Positions 37,401-48,978 are shown, counted from the stretch's first letter. The stretch is DNA of 64,000 nucleotides from Asterias amurensis (GCF_032118995.1 NC_092651.1:22800349-22864348), one strand, 5' to 3'. The notes: generated by a model from the letters alone, not told the origin. Translations and numbers: made by a program.

Positions 37401-37780
37401 AGGAGTCACTCTATAGGTTTGGGTTGGGTGTTTACAGACATCAAAATCAAAATCAGCTTTTATTGCTTTGCCGTAAATAACGGATGTACTCTTTCGCGCA
37501 GCAGCAGCAGCAGCAAAATTTGTAATTTTTAACTATATGGCTCATATCACGTAAATGCCTTTATAGATTTTGTTTGTATAAGGTAACTTAAGATTCTGTT
37601 TAAACCTGATCTTACCTGCTTGTAATGAACGGCAAAGTCATCATACATTTGAAGAATCTTGTCGTTTCTTTTGTTTGATTCCCAAATTGTTTGCCGCAAA
37701 GAGCGGAAGTCCTCTTTCGCACAGTTTGCCCATGCAGGTTTTGTCCCTTTATACTTATCCTCGTCAATTTTATCTCCCAT
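34477..37780 (-). CDS. METTL27: METTL27-like SAM-dependent methyltransferase (5 exons)
   Basis: Reverse-strand exons: 37780-37616, 36763-36641, 36378-36243, 35714-35619, 34658-34477. The joins are in phase and give about 233 residues (human METTL27 about 245). The class I methyltransferase fold shows as MYDDFAVHYKQ, motif I ILDAASGVGMVGEE (83-96), the acidic end of strand 2 NIDALDPS (104-111), YDVVMMCASLG (144-154), the KPGGF turn (172-176) and GLWEVLETRWIGY. The substrate of METTL27 is not established. The ATG at 37780 sits in a strong CACCATGG context; an in-frame ATG at 37822 is less likely. The exon 3 donor is GTCAGT. A family A foldback lies 128 bp upstream, and a family A fragment ends within about 10 bp of the exon 2 donor. 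Confidence 0.88.
36537..36630. repeat. Family A fragment next to METTL27 exon 2 donor
   Basis: TTAAAGACAATGGACACTTT through CAACAAATAACAAACCTGTG is a 90-bp end of family A. It stops about 10 bp from the splice donor at 36640. Confidence 0.7.
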
Positions 37781-37907
37781 GGTGTTTCGAATCTTAATTA
37801 TAAAATCAGAGAGACAGCACATGAATAATAATAAGTGTCTGCTTCATCAAACAATGAGCGGGTATGATATTTTCACCTCTGTCAGCCGTAAAACGAATTA
37901 TAGTACA

Positions 37908-38297
37908 TTAAAGGCAGTGGACACTATTGGTAATTACTCAAAATAATTATTAGCACAAAACCTTTCTTGGCGACGAGTGATGGGGGAGAGGTTGATGGTA
38001 TAAAACATTGTGAGAAACGGCTCCCTCTGAAGTGCCATAGTTTGCGGGAAAGAAGTAATTTTCCATGAATTTGATTTCGAGACCTCATAATTTAAAACTT
38101 GAGGTCTCGAAATCAACCATCTAAACGCACACAACTTCGTGTGACAAGGGTGTTTTTTTGCTTTCATTATTATCTCGCAAGTTTGATGACCGATTGAGCT
38201 CAAATTTTAACAGGTTTGTTATTTTATGCATGCGTTGAGATACACCAAGTGAGAAGGCTAGTCTTTGACAATTACCAATAGTGTCCACTGCCTTTAA
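37908..38297. repeat. Family A foldback element upstream of METTL27
   Basis: Ends TTAAAGGCAGTGGACACTAT and AATAGTGTCCACTGCCTTTA, with a centre at TAATTTAAAACTTGAGGTCT. It starts 128 bp upstream of the METTL27 start codon. Confidence 0.85.
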
Positions 38298-38414
38298 AAT
38301 ATAACGAAACAACAAAGAAAATAATGATTATTGATAACAAGTAAAGGTGAGTGTCAATTTGTTATACTGTAAATCATTTTCATTGATTTTACGGTGAGTT
38401 GGCTCAGCATCGGT

Positions 38415-39312
38415 TGCCAATCCTTGAACGGGGAACATTTGCATAGCGGCAAGAATATAAAATAAATTGAATTCGGGCTTTATTTCCCTTTTTATTTTTT
38501 TTAATAATAAATTCTTGAATGGGGAACATTTGCACAGCGGTAATAAATATTAAGTTAATGAAATTCTGGCTTTCTTTCCCTTTTTTTAAAAATAATCCTT
38601 GAATGGGGAACATTTGCATAGGAGCAATAAAAATTAAGAACATGGAATTCGGGCTTTCTTTCCCTTTTTTAAATAAACCTTGAATGGGGAACATTTCCAT
38701 TGTGGCAATAAACATTAAGTAAATGGAATTCGGGCTTTCTTTCCCTTTTTTAAATAATCCTTGAATGGGGAACATTTGCATAGCAGCAATAAATATTAAG
38801 TAAATGAAATTCTGGCTTTCTTTCCCTTTTATTTAAAATAATCCTTGAATGGGGAACATTTGCATAGCAGCAATAAATATCAAGTAAATGAAATTCTGGC
38901 TTTCTTTCCCTTTTATTTAAAATAATCCTTGAATGGGGAACATTTGCATAGGAGCAATTAAAATTAAGTACATGGAATTCGGGCTTTCTTTCCCTTTTTG
39001 AAATAATCTTTGAATGGGGAACATTTGCATAGCAGCAATACATATTAAGTAAATGAAATGCTGGCTTTGTTTCCCTTTTATTTGTAAAATAATCCTTGAA
39101 TGTGGAACATTTGCATAGCGGTAATTAATATTAAATAGATGGAATTTGGGCTTGAATTCCCTTTTTGAAATAATCCTTCAATGTGGAACATTTTGCATAG
39201 CGGCAAAAATATTAAGTAATTGGGATTCTGGCTTTCTTTCCCTTTTTGAAATAATCCTTGAATGGGGAACATTTACATAGCGGCAATAAACATGAAGTAA
39301 ATGGAATTCTGG
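38415..39312. repeat. Minisatellite, 80-90-bp unit, about 11 copies
   Basis: Each unit reads ATCCTTGAATGGGGAACATT, then TGCATAGC, GGCAATAAA, TTAAGTAAATGGAATTC and GGGCTTTCTTTCCCTTTT. Seven of the eleven units contain the exact octamer complement ATTTGCAT. Unit length varies through the poly-T/A spacer. It is not a CRISPR array, because no unique spacers exist. Confidence 0.9.
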
Positions 39313-39315
39313 CCC

Positions 39316-39565
39316 TCCAAACGTATGATACATGTGTTAAGTCGACCCCCATACTTCATGTACACACCATACTTCATGCACACACCAAACTTTATGCTAC
39401 AGTACACACAAATGTATATGTGCACCAAGTCGACCCAGGGAAGCTAAACGAATGACCCTTTTACACATGGATCCTATACTTCATGTATATGTGCACCAAG
39501 TCGACCCCGGCCCCTCCAAACGTATGATACATGTGGTAAGTCGACCCCCATACTTCATGTAGACA
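39316..39565. repeat. Imperfect tandem block with GTCGACCCCCATACTTCATG
   Basis: CCTCCAAACGTATGATACAT then GTCGACCCCCATACTTCATG occurs twice (39316 and 39510). Between them lies a single right end of the 6206-type hairpin element (GGGAAGCTAAACGAATG). Confidence 0.65.
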
Positions 39566-39580
39566 CTTACATTCGTGCGG

Positions 39581-40045
39581 TCACTGTTCCGTGACTGCGT
39601 AGCTGTAGCCGGCGGCTACGAGGTGGTGCTTATGAGTTGCGGGGTATTCTGCAATTGTGCCGTGACATTTAAGTCTAACGTTAAAAAAGACACTTTCTAA
39701 ACGGTCAAAGTAAATTTGAGAAGGGCTGATGTTCACATCAACCGAAGGGCTGCTATTTGTTTTATCGTCGACATTATGGATCGGCAACCCCTTAAAAACC
39801 AGCGAATTAAAGAAATAGTCAGTAGAAAAAGAATTAAAACCCAGAGCTAGGATGACACAAAAAACAGCGAGAAGTAGAAAACGAATGACACTACCTACTT
39901 TATAACAAGGCGTGCAACAACGTTGTTCAAATTGTTCGTATCTGGTTGTACCTCCACTGCACAGGGTGACGGTGGCAGTTGTGGCGTTTGTAAAAACCTT
40001 TATTGTAATTGCAGGTGTCGTACTTGGTGCGCAAAGACTATGGGT
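39581..40045 (-). CDS. Unrecognised ORF, possible single-pass membrane protein exon
   Basis: An open reverse-strand frame extends to an ATG at 40234, but its first 60 or so codons lie in dispersed repeats. The unique part shows a basic and Cys-rich stretch (RYEQFEQRCCTPCYK), a membrane segment (SVIRFLLLAVFCVILALGF), then an outside-type region with possible N-glycosylation sites (NSS, NIS), ending in VTEQ and a stop at 39581. No family was recognised. It could be the last exon of a small membrane protein, or chance. Adjacent hairpin-element ends border it on both sides. Confidence 0.3.
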   Translation of the reverse strand, partial: THSLCAPSTTPAITIKVFTNATTATVTLCSGGTTRYEQFEQRCCTPCYKVGSVIRFLLLAVFCVILALGFNSFSTDYFFNSLVFKGLPIHNVDDKTNSSPSVDVNISPSQIYFDRLESVFFNVRLKCHGTIAEYPATHKHHLVAAGYSYAVTEQ

Positions 40046-40202
40046 GTGTTCGTTTAGCTTCCCTTGGTCTACCCATGGAGGAAGGAATAGAAGGAGCTCG
40101 AACGAAGGGACTTCAAAAGTCGAACCTGCGGTACCGCGGTCGTTTAACAACACCTCGTAATCACCGACATACCTTATACAGACAATGGGCGACCTGGCGT
40201 AT

Positions 40203-40425
40203 GTGAGTTTGCGCGTGCGCACTTGGTTCTTCACTCAACCATGGTGTCGTATGTCGTATGGATATAACACAGAAAAACAACTTTTTTGAGACCTGATAAA
40301 AATTGTGTACACTTGTGCTCACCAAATCGAAAAACACAATTGAATACCAACCACCCTCGTGTGCTAATACCCAAATTTTGAACCACCGCTAGTGACCGGA
40401 AAGTCAAAAAAAATGAAAAAATATG
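40203..40425. repeat. Dispersed repeat, family I, copy 2
   Basis: Same order as 8455-8700: GCGCACTTGGTTCTTCACTC, GTGTCGTATGTCGTATGGAT, AATCGAAAAACACAATTGAA and GACCGGAAAGTC. Confidence 0.65.
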
Positions 40426-40585
40426 CACTGAGTATGACTGTAAGGTTTACTTAGTCGACTAAAATATAGCACACTGCTATAATTACACATTCATAATATT
40501 GTGTTGAGCACGTTGGGTAGATTTTAAATACATGCGGATAATAGTCAAGTGTCAACACATTGCTGACAAATCAGGCGGTCTTTTT

Positions 40586-40963
40586 AAAGCCATTGGACCC
40601 TTTCGGTTCAGAAAAGAAAGAAAAAAATCACAGATTTACAAATAACCTACAGGGTTTACAGAAGGCAATGGTGAAAGACTCCTCTTGAAATATTATTCCA
40701 GGAAATGCTTTACTTTTTGAGAAAACAGCAAAACAATATAGATTCTCGTTAACGAGAATTACGGATTTATTATAAACACATGTCATGACACGGCGAAACG
40801 CGCGGAAACAAGGGTGGGGTTTTCCGTTGTTTTCTCCCGACTCCCATGACCGATTGAGCCTAAATTCTCACAGGTTTGTTATTTGATATAGAAGTTGTGG
40901 TACACAAAGTGTGGGCCTTGGACAACACTGTTTACGGAAAGGGTCAAATGGCTTTAAAGAGCC
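40586..40963. repeat. Family D foldback element, copy 2
   Basis: Left AGCCATTGGACCCTTTCGG, right GAAAGGGTCAAATGGCTTTA. Internal blocks match 17719-18083. Confidence 0.75.
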
Positions 40964-42004
40964 AATATTAGCCAATTATTGTGGAACAAGATGAATTAGG
41001 CATCAGCAGTCCATTATAGTCTCTGATAGCCGCAGATTGACTCGACCAAAGGCTCGCAAGAGTCTGGTCTCCTCCTTAACAATAATCACCGCTGTGAAAA
41101 GCAGAGGAGACATCCGACTAAAAGGACTTGTATGAAACTGGTACCCTTCTTTGAAAACTTATAATCACAGCCACTAATTAATAGCCGCGAATTTTATCTG
41201 ACTGAAAGGAAGAAATTCTGGTATAAAACAGCACAAATCTGCACAAAATGTTATTCAAATTAAATACATTTAATGATTGGTTGCTATAATAATATGTTGA
41301 ATGATTTGTTGCTTTGTTTCCAATAACGTTTACATGATTTGAGAATCTTATGGCCTTTCCCTTACGACGCATACAAAGTTGTCGGAGCGCCAACGTTGGC
41401 TCAATGTTGGCTTAACATTTAACGTGATCGTGTAATTGATATAACTGTATTTTCGGGATTACTGGCATTTCACTGTCGATTCCTATAAAAAATACATCAG
41501 CATTAGCGATGATTCTGACCATCAAACTTGTCATATAACTAACAAGCAAAGACATTTAATCTATTTTATGACCAGACAGACACACTTAGCCACATTTTGG
41601 TCATATCCCCTGACTCATTTGTCGTAGTATGATTCTTGTTATAAATGGTTTGACGACGAAACATCAGACCGCTGACCTAATTCCAACATAGAACTGCGCA
41701 ACATTTCAACACAACTCCAAAGTTTTCCATTTGAAAGCTTTGTCTGTTTGCAAAAAAAACACAAAACAAAAACAATCAAACAAGCAAACCAACTCCAACA
41801 GCATGCAGTGTATCAACGTTCTGTTTCCAATGGTGTCCCCAAAATGATTGGCAATCGATATTGAACATTTCTGCCAAGCCTTTGTTTTGAGATTTCTATT
41901 GTAAAGCTGTTTAGCGGTTCCGACCTACTGTCGGAACAGGTGTTGTTTTCGTCGAGATTGTTATTATTTTGTTTGTTATTATTCTTTGTTTCCGCCTAAA
42001 AAGT
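40964..42004. other. Intergenic stretch, no gene seen
   Basis: AT-rich DNA with no exon-like frame, tRNA or recognised repeat. Confidence 0.4.
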
Positions 42005-42320
42005 CAGATGGACACTATTGGTAATTACTCAAAATAATTATTAGCATAAAACCTTTATTGGTAACGAGTATTTGGGAGAGGTCGAAAGTATAAAACATTG
42101 TGAGAAACGGCTCCCTCTGAAGTAATGTAGTTATAGAGAAAGAAGCAACTTTCCACTAATTTGATTTCGAGACCTCACATTTAGAATTTGAGGTCTCGAA
42201 ATCGAGCTTCTGAAAGGGCACAACTTCATGTGACAAGGGTGGGTTTTTTTCTTCATTATTATCTCGCAACTTGGACGACCGATTGAACTCAAGTTTTCAC
42301 AGGTTTGTTATTTTATGCAT
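42005..42320. repeat. Family A copy cut off at its right arm
   Basis: Starts AGATGGACACTATTGGTAAT and runs past the centre to GGTTTGTTATTTTATGCAT. There it meets the GC-rich hairpin at 42321, and the last 70 bp of the family are missing. Confidence 0.8.
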
Positions 42321-42360
42321 ACTAGCGGGATGCCGCGCTTCGCGCGGCAACCCCGCTAGA
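42321..42360. repeat. GC-rich hairpin, CTAGCGGG...CCCGCTAG
   Basis: An outer pair CTAGCGGG/CCCGCTAG encloses GCCGCGC-TTC-GCGCGGC. Read on the reverse strand it ends hairpin, ATCCCG, CTAG, T, which fits a Helitron 3' end. The 5' terminus was not identified. Confidence 0.45.
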
Positions 42361-42449
42361 AAGCTCTACGTAAAAATGCTGCAAGTGTAGCGTTGTGTAC
42401 AGGGGAGGGCTAAAGTGGCTGGACAGGGTCACAATAATAAAAATAACTA

Positions 42450-43570
42450 GATATAGTGTTTGTAAAAACAAACACTAGGTGTTCGGCTATTGTTGGGTCA
42501 GTGTTTGAATCAATGAATAAAGTGTTGTTGATAGCTCGTCAAATTGCAAAGAAATCAAAACCAAACAGTTTTCTCGATGTGAAATAGTCTATGGATGATC
42601 ACTGGAGCGTGACTCTCCCGCACAGCTAATACATTGCACGTTGTGTGTATGCCTAAGTGTAATGTTTATGCACATACCAACGGGGGATGTCACTGTTCTT
42701 TAGACGTGAATTTTAAAATTTTCAACCTCTCTTTTGAGCCAGAAGACAAGATCAAAATTGGGTCATGTCTGTGAGGCGTTTACAGAGTTTTTAATGCCCT
42801 TTCCGATGATGTATTGATTGTAAAAATCCCTCATGAATTTTAGAATTTTCAACCTCGATTTTGAACCAGAAGACAAGATCAAAAAGGGGTCATGTCTGCG
42901 AGGCGTTTACGGAGTTTTTGTTGACCTTTCCGATGTTGTATTGATTGTAAGAATCACTCATGTAGATCAAAAGTTATGATTTTTTGAAATAATAAACTTT
43001 GAGTTAGTGTATCTCGTCAACTGATGACGTCATCGTGACGTAACAACTTTTGCATCATCTACTGGTTATTGTCTACAGGTGTGCAAAGTTTCAACTTAAT
43101 AATGCAAGCTTTGCATCTATGCTTTTTCTTGCGGACAATCGACAGCGAGAGGAAGAAGAAAAACCCCCAAAAAGAAAAAACCGAACAATAACAAAGAGTT
43201 GTTCAGGCTGTTACCCGAACACCTAAAAACTAAAAATCAATGCAAAACACCTGTAGGGGATGGAGGGGCCCATAAAAAGCAAACCTTAACGAGTACGGAC
43301 CCCCCTTTTTTCTAACGAATAAAGCAATGTAAACAATCCTTTTTAGTGGCTGTAATCTTATGTAGCGGCAAAACAGTTCAAAATTACAGGAAGAACAAAC
43401 ACAAAAACAGTTAGCGTAAAATAAAACTTAACCATATATAACAGATAAACAAAATAGGCAAAATAAATACTAGAGAAATTGGGCCCCACAACTCTTGCTG
43501 GAAAAAACCCATGTCGAAATATACCATTGTTATCCATTAGAGACGTTTTGTAGTCACTTTGGTTGGGGAG
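42450..43570. repeat. Family H element, internally deleted copy
   Basis: Starts ACTAGATATAGTGTTTGT, which forms a hairpin with ACAAACACTAGGTG, and ends TCACTTTGGTTGGGGAG. Compared with 44731-46649 it lacks about 776 bp after GATGTGAAATAG. Inside is a 131-bp tandem pair around GAGCCAGAAGACAAGATCAA. No intact gene was found. Superfamily unknown. Confidence 0.7.
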
Positions 43571-44730
43571 CGAGGAATCTAGCACTAAACACACGAAAAT
43601 CCCATGGCTGAGACATCAGCTAGTTTAAATACACCAGAAGATTTTAAAGTATAAAGGCTTATAGTTTGATGAATAATATGACGAAAACAAAGTTTTATTC
43701 TTTTGAACTGAATTCATGATTTATTGTCTCAATTTTCTCACGTAGCCGTTTAGTAGGGTGTAGTTGGAAGCAGTTTGCTAGCAGCCATTAACCCTTTTTT
43801 AATAAAATCAGTAAATTAATAGTTTTGCTTGTTACATAAACTAAAATTGAAGAGGATGCCTGAATTGACTAATACAATCGGAGTTGGATGAGGTGTAGAC
43901 TTGATTCAAGTCTTAGATTATGGTTATTCTTCTTCATCCCAGGCACGAAAAACGCCCCCACATTATTAGCGATCACGCGGGCCCTAACGCGCAATCTCAA
44001 TACGCACACGTTGCAACGTGTGCAGGCTGTGTATAAGTAAACTTCTTAATTAGTTACTGTAAGTCGACTTGGTGAGATAACTTATGTCAGTAAGTCGACT
44101 TACCATTTTATCTAAGTCGACTTGGTGAGATAAATTATGTTGTTAAGTCAACTGATTGTTTTGAATAAGTCCACTTAGCAAAATAATATGTCGGCAAGTA
44201 ACTGATTCCACGAAATAAGTCGTCTTGATGAGATATGTCGGATGACGTCATCGTGACGTAACTCAAACGGTTTCTTCTCCTGATAAATATATAACTATGT
44301 GTGAAGTTAGAAGTTCATACAGGTTTGGGAAGTGTGCTTTTGTTAGAGGGCAAGGAACGGAGATGTATTTTTGAAGAAAAATATACAATTGCAAACTTTG
44401 ACCTTCCGGTACGAACGGAAGGAGGGGTCATACGATTTTGACGTTAACTTTTCAAATGTAGTCCCAGTCTTGATCTATCAGATGCGTAATTATGAATATC
44501 ATAACTATAAAATTCGAAGACATATAGCGAAAAGCAAATGGTCACTTTTTGAACCTAAAAACCTTGTAATTCGACACCTGATGACGTCATCATGACGAAA
44601 CTACAACGGTTTCATCTACTAATGAATATCTAACTATGTGTGAAGTTTCAAGTTTATGTGAGCTTAGTAAGTATGTCTTTGTTAGCGGACAAAAACCACG
44701 GAGAAGAAGACGAAGTAAAAAAAACAAAAC
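43571..44730. other. Inter-H region with AAGTCGACTT repeats and CRE-like sites
   Basis: At 44050-44230 there are four loose units of TAAGTCGACTTGGTGAGATA. Two copies of the family H subunit containing GATGACGTCATC follow (44243 and 44580). It ends with GAAGAAGACGAAG running straight into the next ACTAGATATAG start, so H units appear chained head to tail. Confidence 0.55.
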
Positions 44731-46649
44731 AAAAACTAGATATAGTGTTTGTAAAAACAAACACTAGGTGTTCGGCTATTGTTGGGTCAGTGTTTGAATC
44801 AATGAATAAAGTGTTGTTGATAGCTCGTCAAGTTGCAAAGAAATCAAAACCAAACAGTTTTCTCGATGTGAAATAGTTTTAAGGTAAAGCATCAAAAAGT
44901 GTCGTTTCAACCTAAAAGCCTTTAAATAATGCCTCTTCAAAGCATTTTACAGGCACTTCCGGTTTAAAAAGGTCAAAAGGTCAAGAGAAGGTCACCAACA
45001 TACCAATTTTTGTGAAGTACGTGAGGGCCTTTCATATGATGTATAGATTGTCAAAATAGCTTATGTGGTCGAGGAAATGTGAACTGATGAATAATGACGA
45101 CTGGAGAAGAGACTAACTAACCGGAAGGGAAATGTTTGTTGAAAACGCCTTGAAAACAGACTACGTACGTACTTAAAGCCCTTTCATATGATGTATAGAT
45201 TGTCAAAATAGCTTATGTGGTTGGATCCTTATGCATAATGACGACTGAAGAAGAGACTAACTAACCGGAAAAGAAGTGTTGGTTGAAAACGCCTTGAAAA
45301 TAGACTAAAAACGAAGCTATTTATAGGAGAAAAAAAAATTAAATACAATAAAATTGGTTTGAACCAGAAGACAAGGTCAAAAGGTTAACCGCCTTGAACG
45401 AAGACTCAGATGTAAGCGCGACTGATGATGACCACTAGGCCATGAGGCACAAGGCATTATGCGAGGGTTTACATGTATTTGTATCAACAGAGGGGATTAT
45501 GATCCGGCGAGATAATTCTCGTATCATGATTTTGCGAACATTGTCACTAAATATGAACTGCAAACGCCTTTAACTATTAAGTAGGGTTGAAATGTAGTAT
45601 TAGATGCCTTTAGGGGTTTTTGACGACGACGTTTTTTTGGAAGCTTTTTCGCGCTCTATGGATGATCACTGGAGCGTGACTCTCCCGCACAGCTAATACA
45701 TTGCACGTTGTGTGTATGCCTAAGTGTAATGTTTATGCACATACCAACGGGGGATGTACATTGTTCTTTAGACGTGAATTTTGAAATTTTCAACCTCTCT
45801 TTTGAGCCAGAAGACAAGATCAAAATGGGGTAATGTCTGTGAGGCGTTTACAGAGTTTTTAATGCCCTTTCCGATGATGTATTGATTGTAAAAATCCCTC
45901 ATGAATTTTAGAATTTTCAACCTCGTTTTTGAACCAGAAGACAAGATCAAAAAGGGGTCATGTCTGCGAGGCGTTTACGGAGTTTTTGTTGACCTTTTCG
46001 ATATTGTATTGATTGTAAGAATCACTCATGTAGATCAAAAGTTATGCTTTTTTGAAATAATAAACTTTGAGTTAGTGTATCTCGTCAACTAATGACGTCA
46101 TCGTGACGTAACAACTTTTGCATCATCTACTGGTTATTGTCTACAGGTGTGCAAAGTTTCAACTTAATAATGCAAGCTTCGCATCTATGCTTTTTCTTGC
46201 GGACAATCGACAGCGAGAGGAAGAAGAAAACCCCAAAAAAGAAAAAAACGAACAATAACAAAGAGTTGTTCAGGCTGTTACCCGAACACCTAAAAACTAA
46301 AAATCAATGCAAAACACATGTAGGGGATGGAGGGGCTCATAAAAAGCAAACCTTAACGAGTACGGACCCCCCCCCCCCCCCTTTTTCTAACAAATAAAGA
46401 AATGTAAGCAATTCTATTTAGTGGGTGTAATCTTATGTAGCGGCAAAACAATTCAAAATTACAGGAAGAACAAACACAAAAACAGTTAGCGTAAAATAAA
46501 ACTTAACCATATATAACATATAAACAAAATAGGCAAAATAAATACTAGAGAAGAAATTGGGCCCCACAACTCTTGCTGAAAAAAAAACCATGTCGAAATA
46601 TACCATTGTTATCCATTAGATACGTTTTGTAGTCACTTTGGTTGGGGAG
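44731..46649. repeat. Family H element, longer copy
   Basis: Same ends as the 42450 copy (ACTAGATATAGTGTTTGT and TTGGTTGGGGAG) plus the 776-bp segment missing there. That segment itself contains a doubled block, CATATGATGTATAGATTGTC, at 45035 and 45185. The C run at 46370 is a length-variable site. Confidence 0.7.
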
Positions 46650-47470
46650 CCGAAATCTGGTCCGCCGTCGTCGCTGGGAAAAAATGAACTTGGTGGGGGA
46701 AACTGAGTGAAAATCGGTCTTAAATTTACTCTTTTACTCTTCAAGTTCGTTGTCTCTGTCTATGCGGAGTATGGTCATGGCCATGGACATGATAACGTTT
46801 CTACATGGAATGGTTAATGTTTGGTTTATTTAGTTAAAACAACGATGTTCACACTGACTTTAATACAACACCAAAATATACGTGGACGTTGTATAAAATG
46901 TATAACATTAACATAATTTCGTCGAGATATAATTTTTACCACAGGTCATGATCGTCGTGTAAACTGTAAACAATCATTGCAAAAACCTATCCATATCCTA
47001 TCCGATATACTACGTCCTACATACGATTGGATTCACCTACCTCAGGAAATAATATTGAAGTTTTGCCTCCTTACTGCCGACTGTTCTGACCGAAGAAACT
47101 TGTGTGACTATGAATGACTGATCATCGTTCATGTACGTTTACATTTGTAATTGAACGTGCGCGTTTAGCATGCAGCAGACAGCAGTAGTACTAGTAGCTA
47201 GCAGCGCACACACAGTCGGTTTATTTTAATGGCTGCCGACAAAGTTTTGAGTTGTACGTTCGTGCAATACGTCACGAAATCGCGTCACGCTGATTGGTCC
47301 ACTGTCCATAAAGTTGGCGTCCTTTTTTAATCGTTCGGAGGATTGAAAAACAAAATAGACTCTGCGGATAATTGTTGATTTATTAAATCGATTTGGACTA
47401 AAAATAAATCTTTAGGATTTATTTTAATTTTAATCCTATAAAAGATTTAAATTTAAATCTCTGTAATTTA
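46650..47470. other. Intergenic stretch, no gene seen
   Basis: AT-rich DNA; no exon-like frame or recognised repeat. Confidence 0.4.
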
Positions 47471-47479
47471 GAGTGTAAG

Positions 47480-47870
47480 CCTACTGGGTGAGTTATGGCA
47501 AATGTTACTGTGCACAAAGTAATTTGGCCAACCTTCTGCCAGTTGGCATTATCTTGCCAGTAGCTGGCCAACTCTGGGCCAATTAGTGCCAAACTATAAT
47601 GGCCCAAAACAGAAGTGCCAGCATCGGCGCGAGCGTTATTGGGCCTGTGCAAAGAGTATTGGGCCAGCCTTCTGCCAGCAGTGGGCCATATTTGGCCAGA
47701 TAACGGGCTGATTCTTGGTCAATAGTGACATGACTGTAATGGCCCAATAAAGAATTGTGCCAGCATCGACATGAACGTTATTGGGCATGTACATGGTGAG
47801 GTATGGCAACTGTACTGGGCCGATTAATTGCCAATGTTTCAACTGTAAATGCCAGTATCGAGCCAATACA
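47480..47870. repeat. Tandem repeat rich in TTGGC/GCCAA
   Basis: About 130-bp units repeat GGCCAACCTTCTGCCAG, ATAATGGCCCAA and GTGCCAGCATCG (near 47527, 47660 and 47800). It is probably related to the CCAACGTTGG satellite downstream. Confidence 0.65.
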
Positions 47871-48545
47871 GATGTTTGCTGGGAGACTCCTTTCGCATTG
47901 GAGATTAGCCTTGGGTAATCTTGATCCCATGTTGACCGGAAGTGGGGTCATAACTCAAGAACTACACAACCGATTTAAAAACAAATCAGTTATAGACTCT
48001 TTGGGCAAAGACCAAAACTGTAATTTCTTGAAATCAGACCAACCTTTATCTTTGAAGCACTCAATCGAAGCAAAAGACCACGGAACAGCTTTGTGCTTGT
48101 GTACATACACCTAATGTCTAGTTAATTAATTATTGTAATATTTTTAAAGATTTTGAATTATGTTGCAAGTCAGCGGAATGCTACGATGACATTTTGAAAT
48201 AAATAAATCATAATTTAATTTTTAAAATTATAGCAAAAAATGTTATAAACTGTCATAATGCTGACCTCAACATTGTTGGTCGTTGTTACCAACGTTGGCT
48301 CAACATTGATCGCGGACAAAAAAACCAATGTGGTAATGCCGACCTAGAGCCAACATTGGTCCTACGTTGGAAACCAACACAATGCCAATATTACTGTCCC
48401 ACTAATAACCAACGTTGGCTCGACATTGGGTACCAACGTAAAACCAATGTGGTAATGCCGATCTAGAGCCAACATTGGTACTACGAATATAAACCAACAT
48501 ACTGCCGATATTGATGTCCCACTTTTAACCAACGTTGGCTTAACA

Positions 48546-48894
48546 TTAAAGGAACACGTTGCCTTGGATCGGTCGAGTTGGTCTACAAAAAGCGTTTGTA
48601 ACCGTTTGTTACAAAATGCATATGGTTAGAAAGATATTTTACAATGAAGTAGAATACAATTTGCCTCGAAATTGCGTGGTTTTTCTTTTACTTTGCGAAA
48701 TTTGACTCCCATAAATGGCCGACCGTGTTAGTCGACGAGGTAAAAGGAAAATCGTGCAATTTCGAGGCATGTTTCTGTGGATCATTGTATTCTACTTTTA
48801 AAATATCTGTCTAACCATATGCATTTTATAACAAACGGTTATAAACGCTTTTTATAGACCAACTCGATCGACCCAAGGCAACGTGTTCCTTTAA
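48546..48894. repeat. Family B foldback element in the satellite
   Basis: Ends TTAAAGGAACACGTTGCC and GGCAACGTGTTCCTTTAA. Its right half is copied again at 49683-49782. Confidence 0.85.
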
Positions 48895-48978
48895 GTGCCA
48901 ACGTGTTCCTTTAAGTGCCAACGTAAAATCAATGTGGTAATGCCGACCTAGTGCCGACCTAGTGCCAACATTTGGTCA

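Noticed and set aside
37781-37822. Upstream ATG for METTL27 (MCCLS start)
   Set aside because: The ATG at 37780 has a much stronger CACCATGG context and the extra residues have no family match.
38415-39312. CRISPR-like regular array
   Set aside because: The whole 80-90-bp unit repeats and there are no unique spacers; this is a eukaryotic minisatellite.
44578-44605. CTGATGA...GAAAC resembling a hammerhead ribozyme core
   Set aside because: The stem II closing pair does not form with GAAA in register (C opposite C), and the sister copies read GTAAC. The match is better explained by the GATGACGTCATC palindrome.
45901-46092. 63-codon frame in family H as a gene
   Set aside because: It lies in the doubled 131-bp segment of the repeat, and the equivalent frame in the other copy is not preserved.
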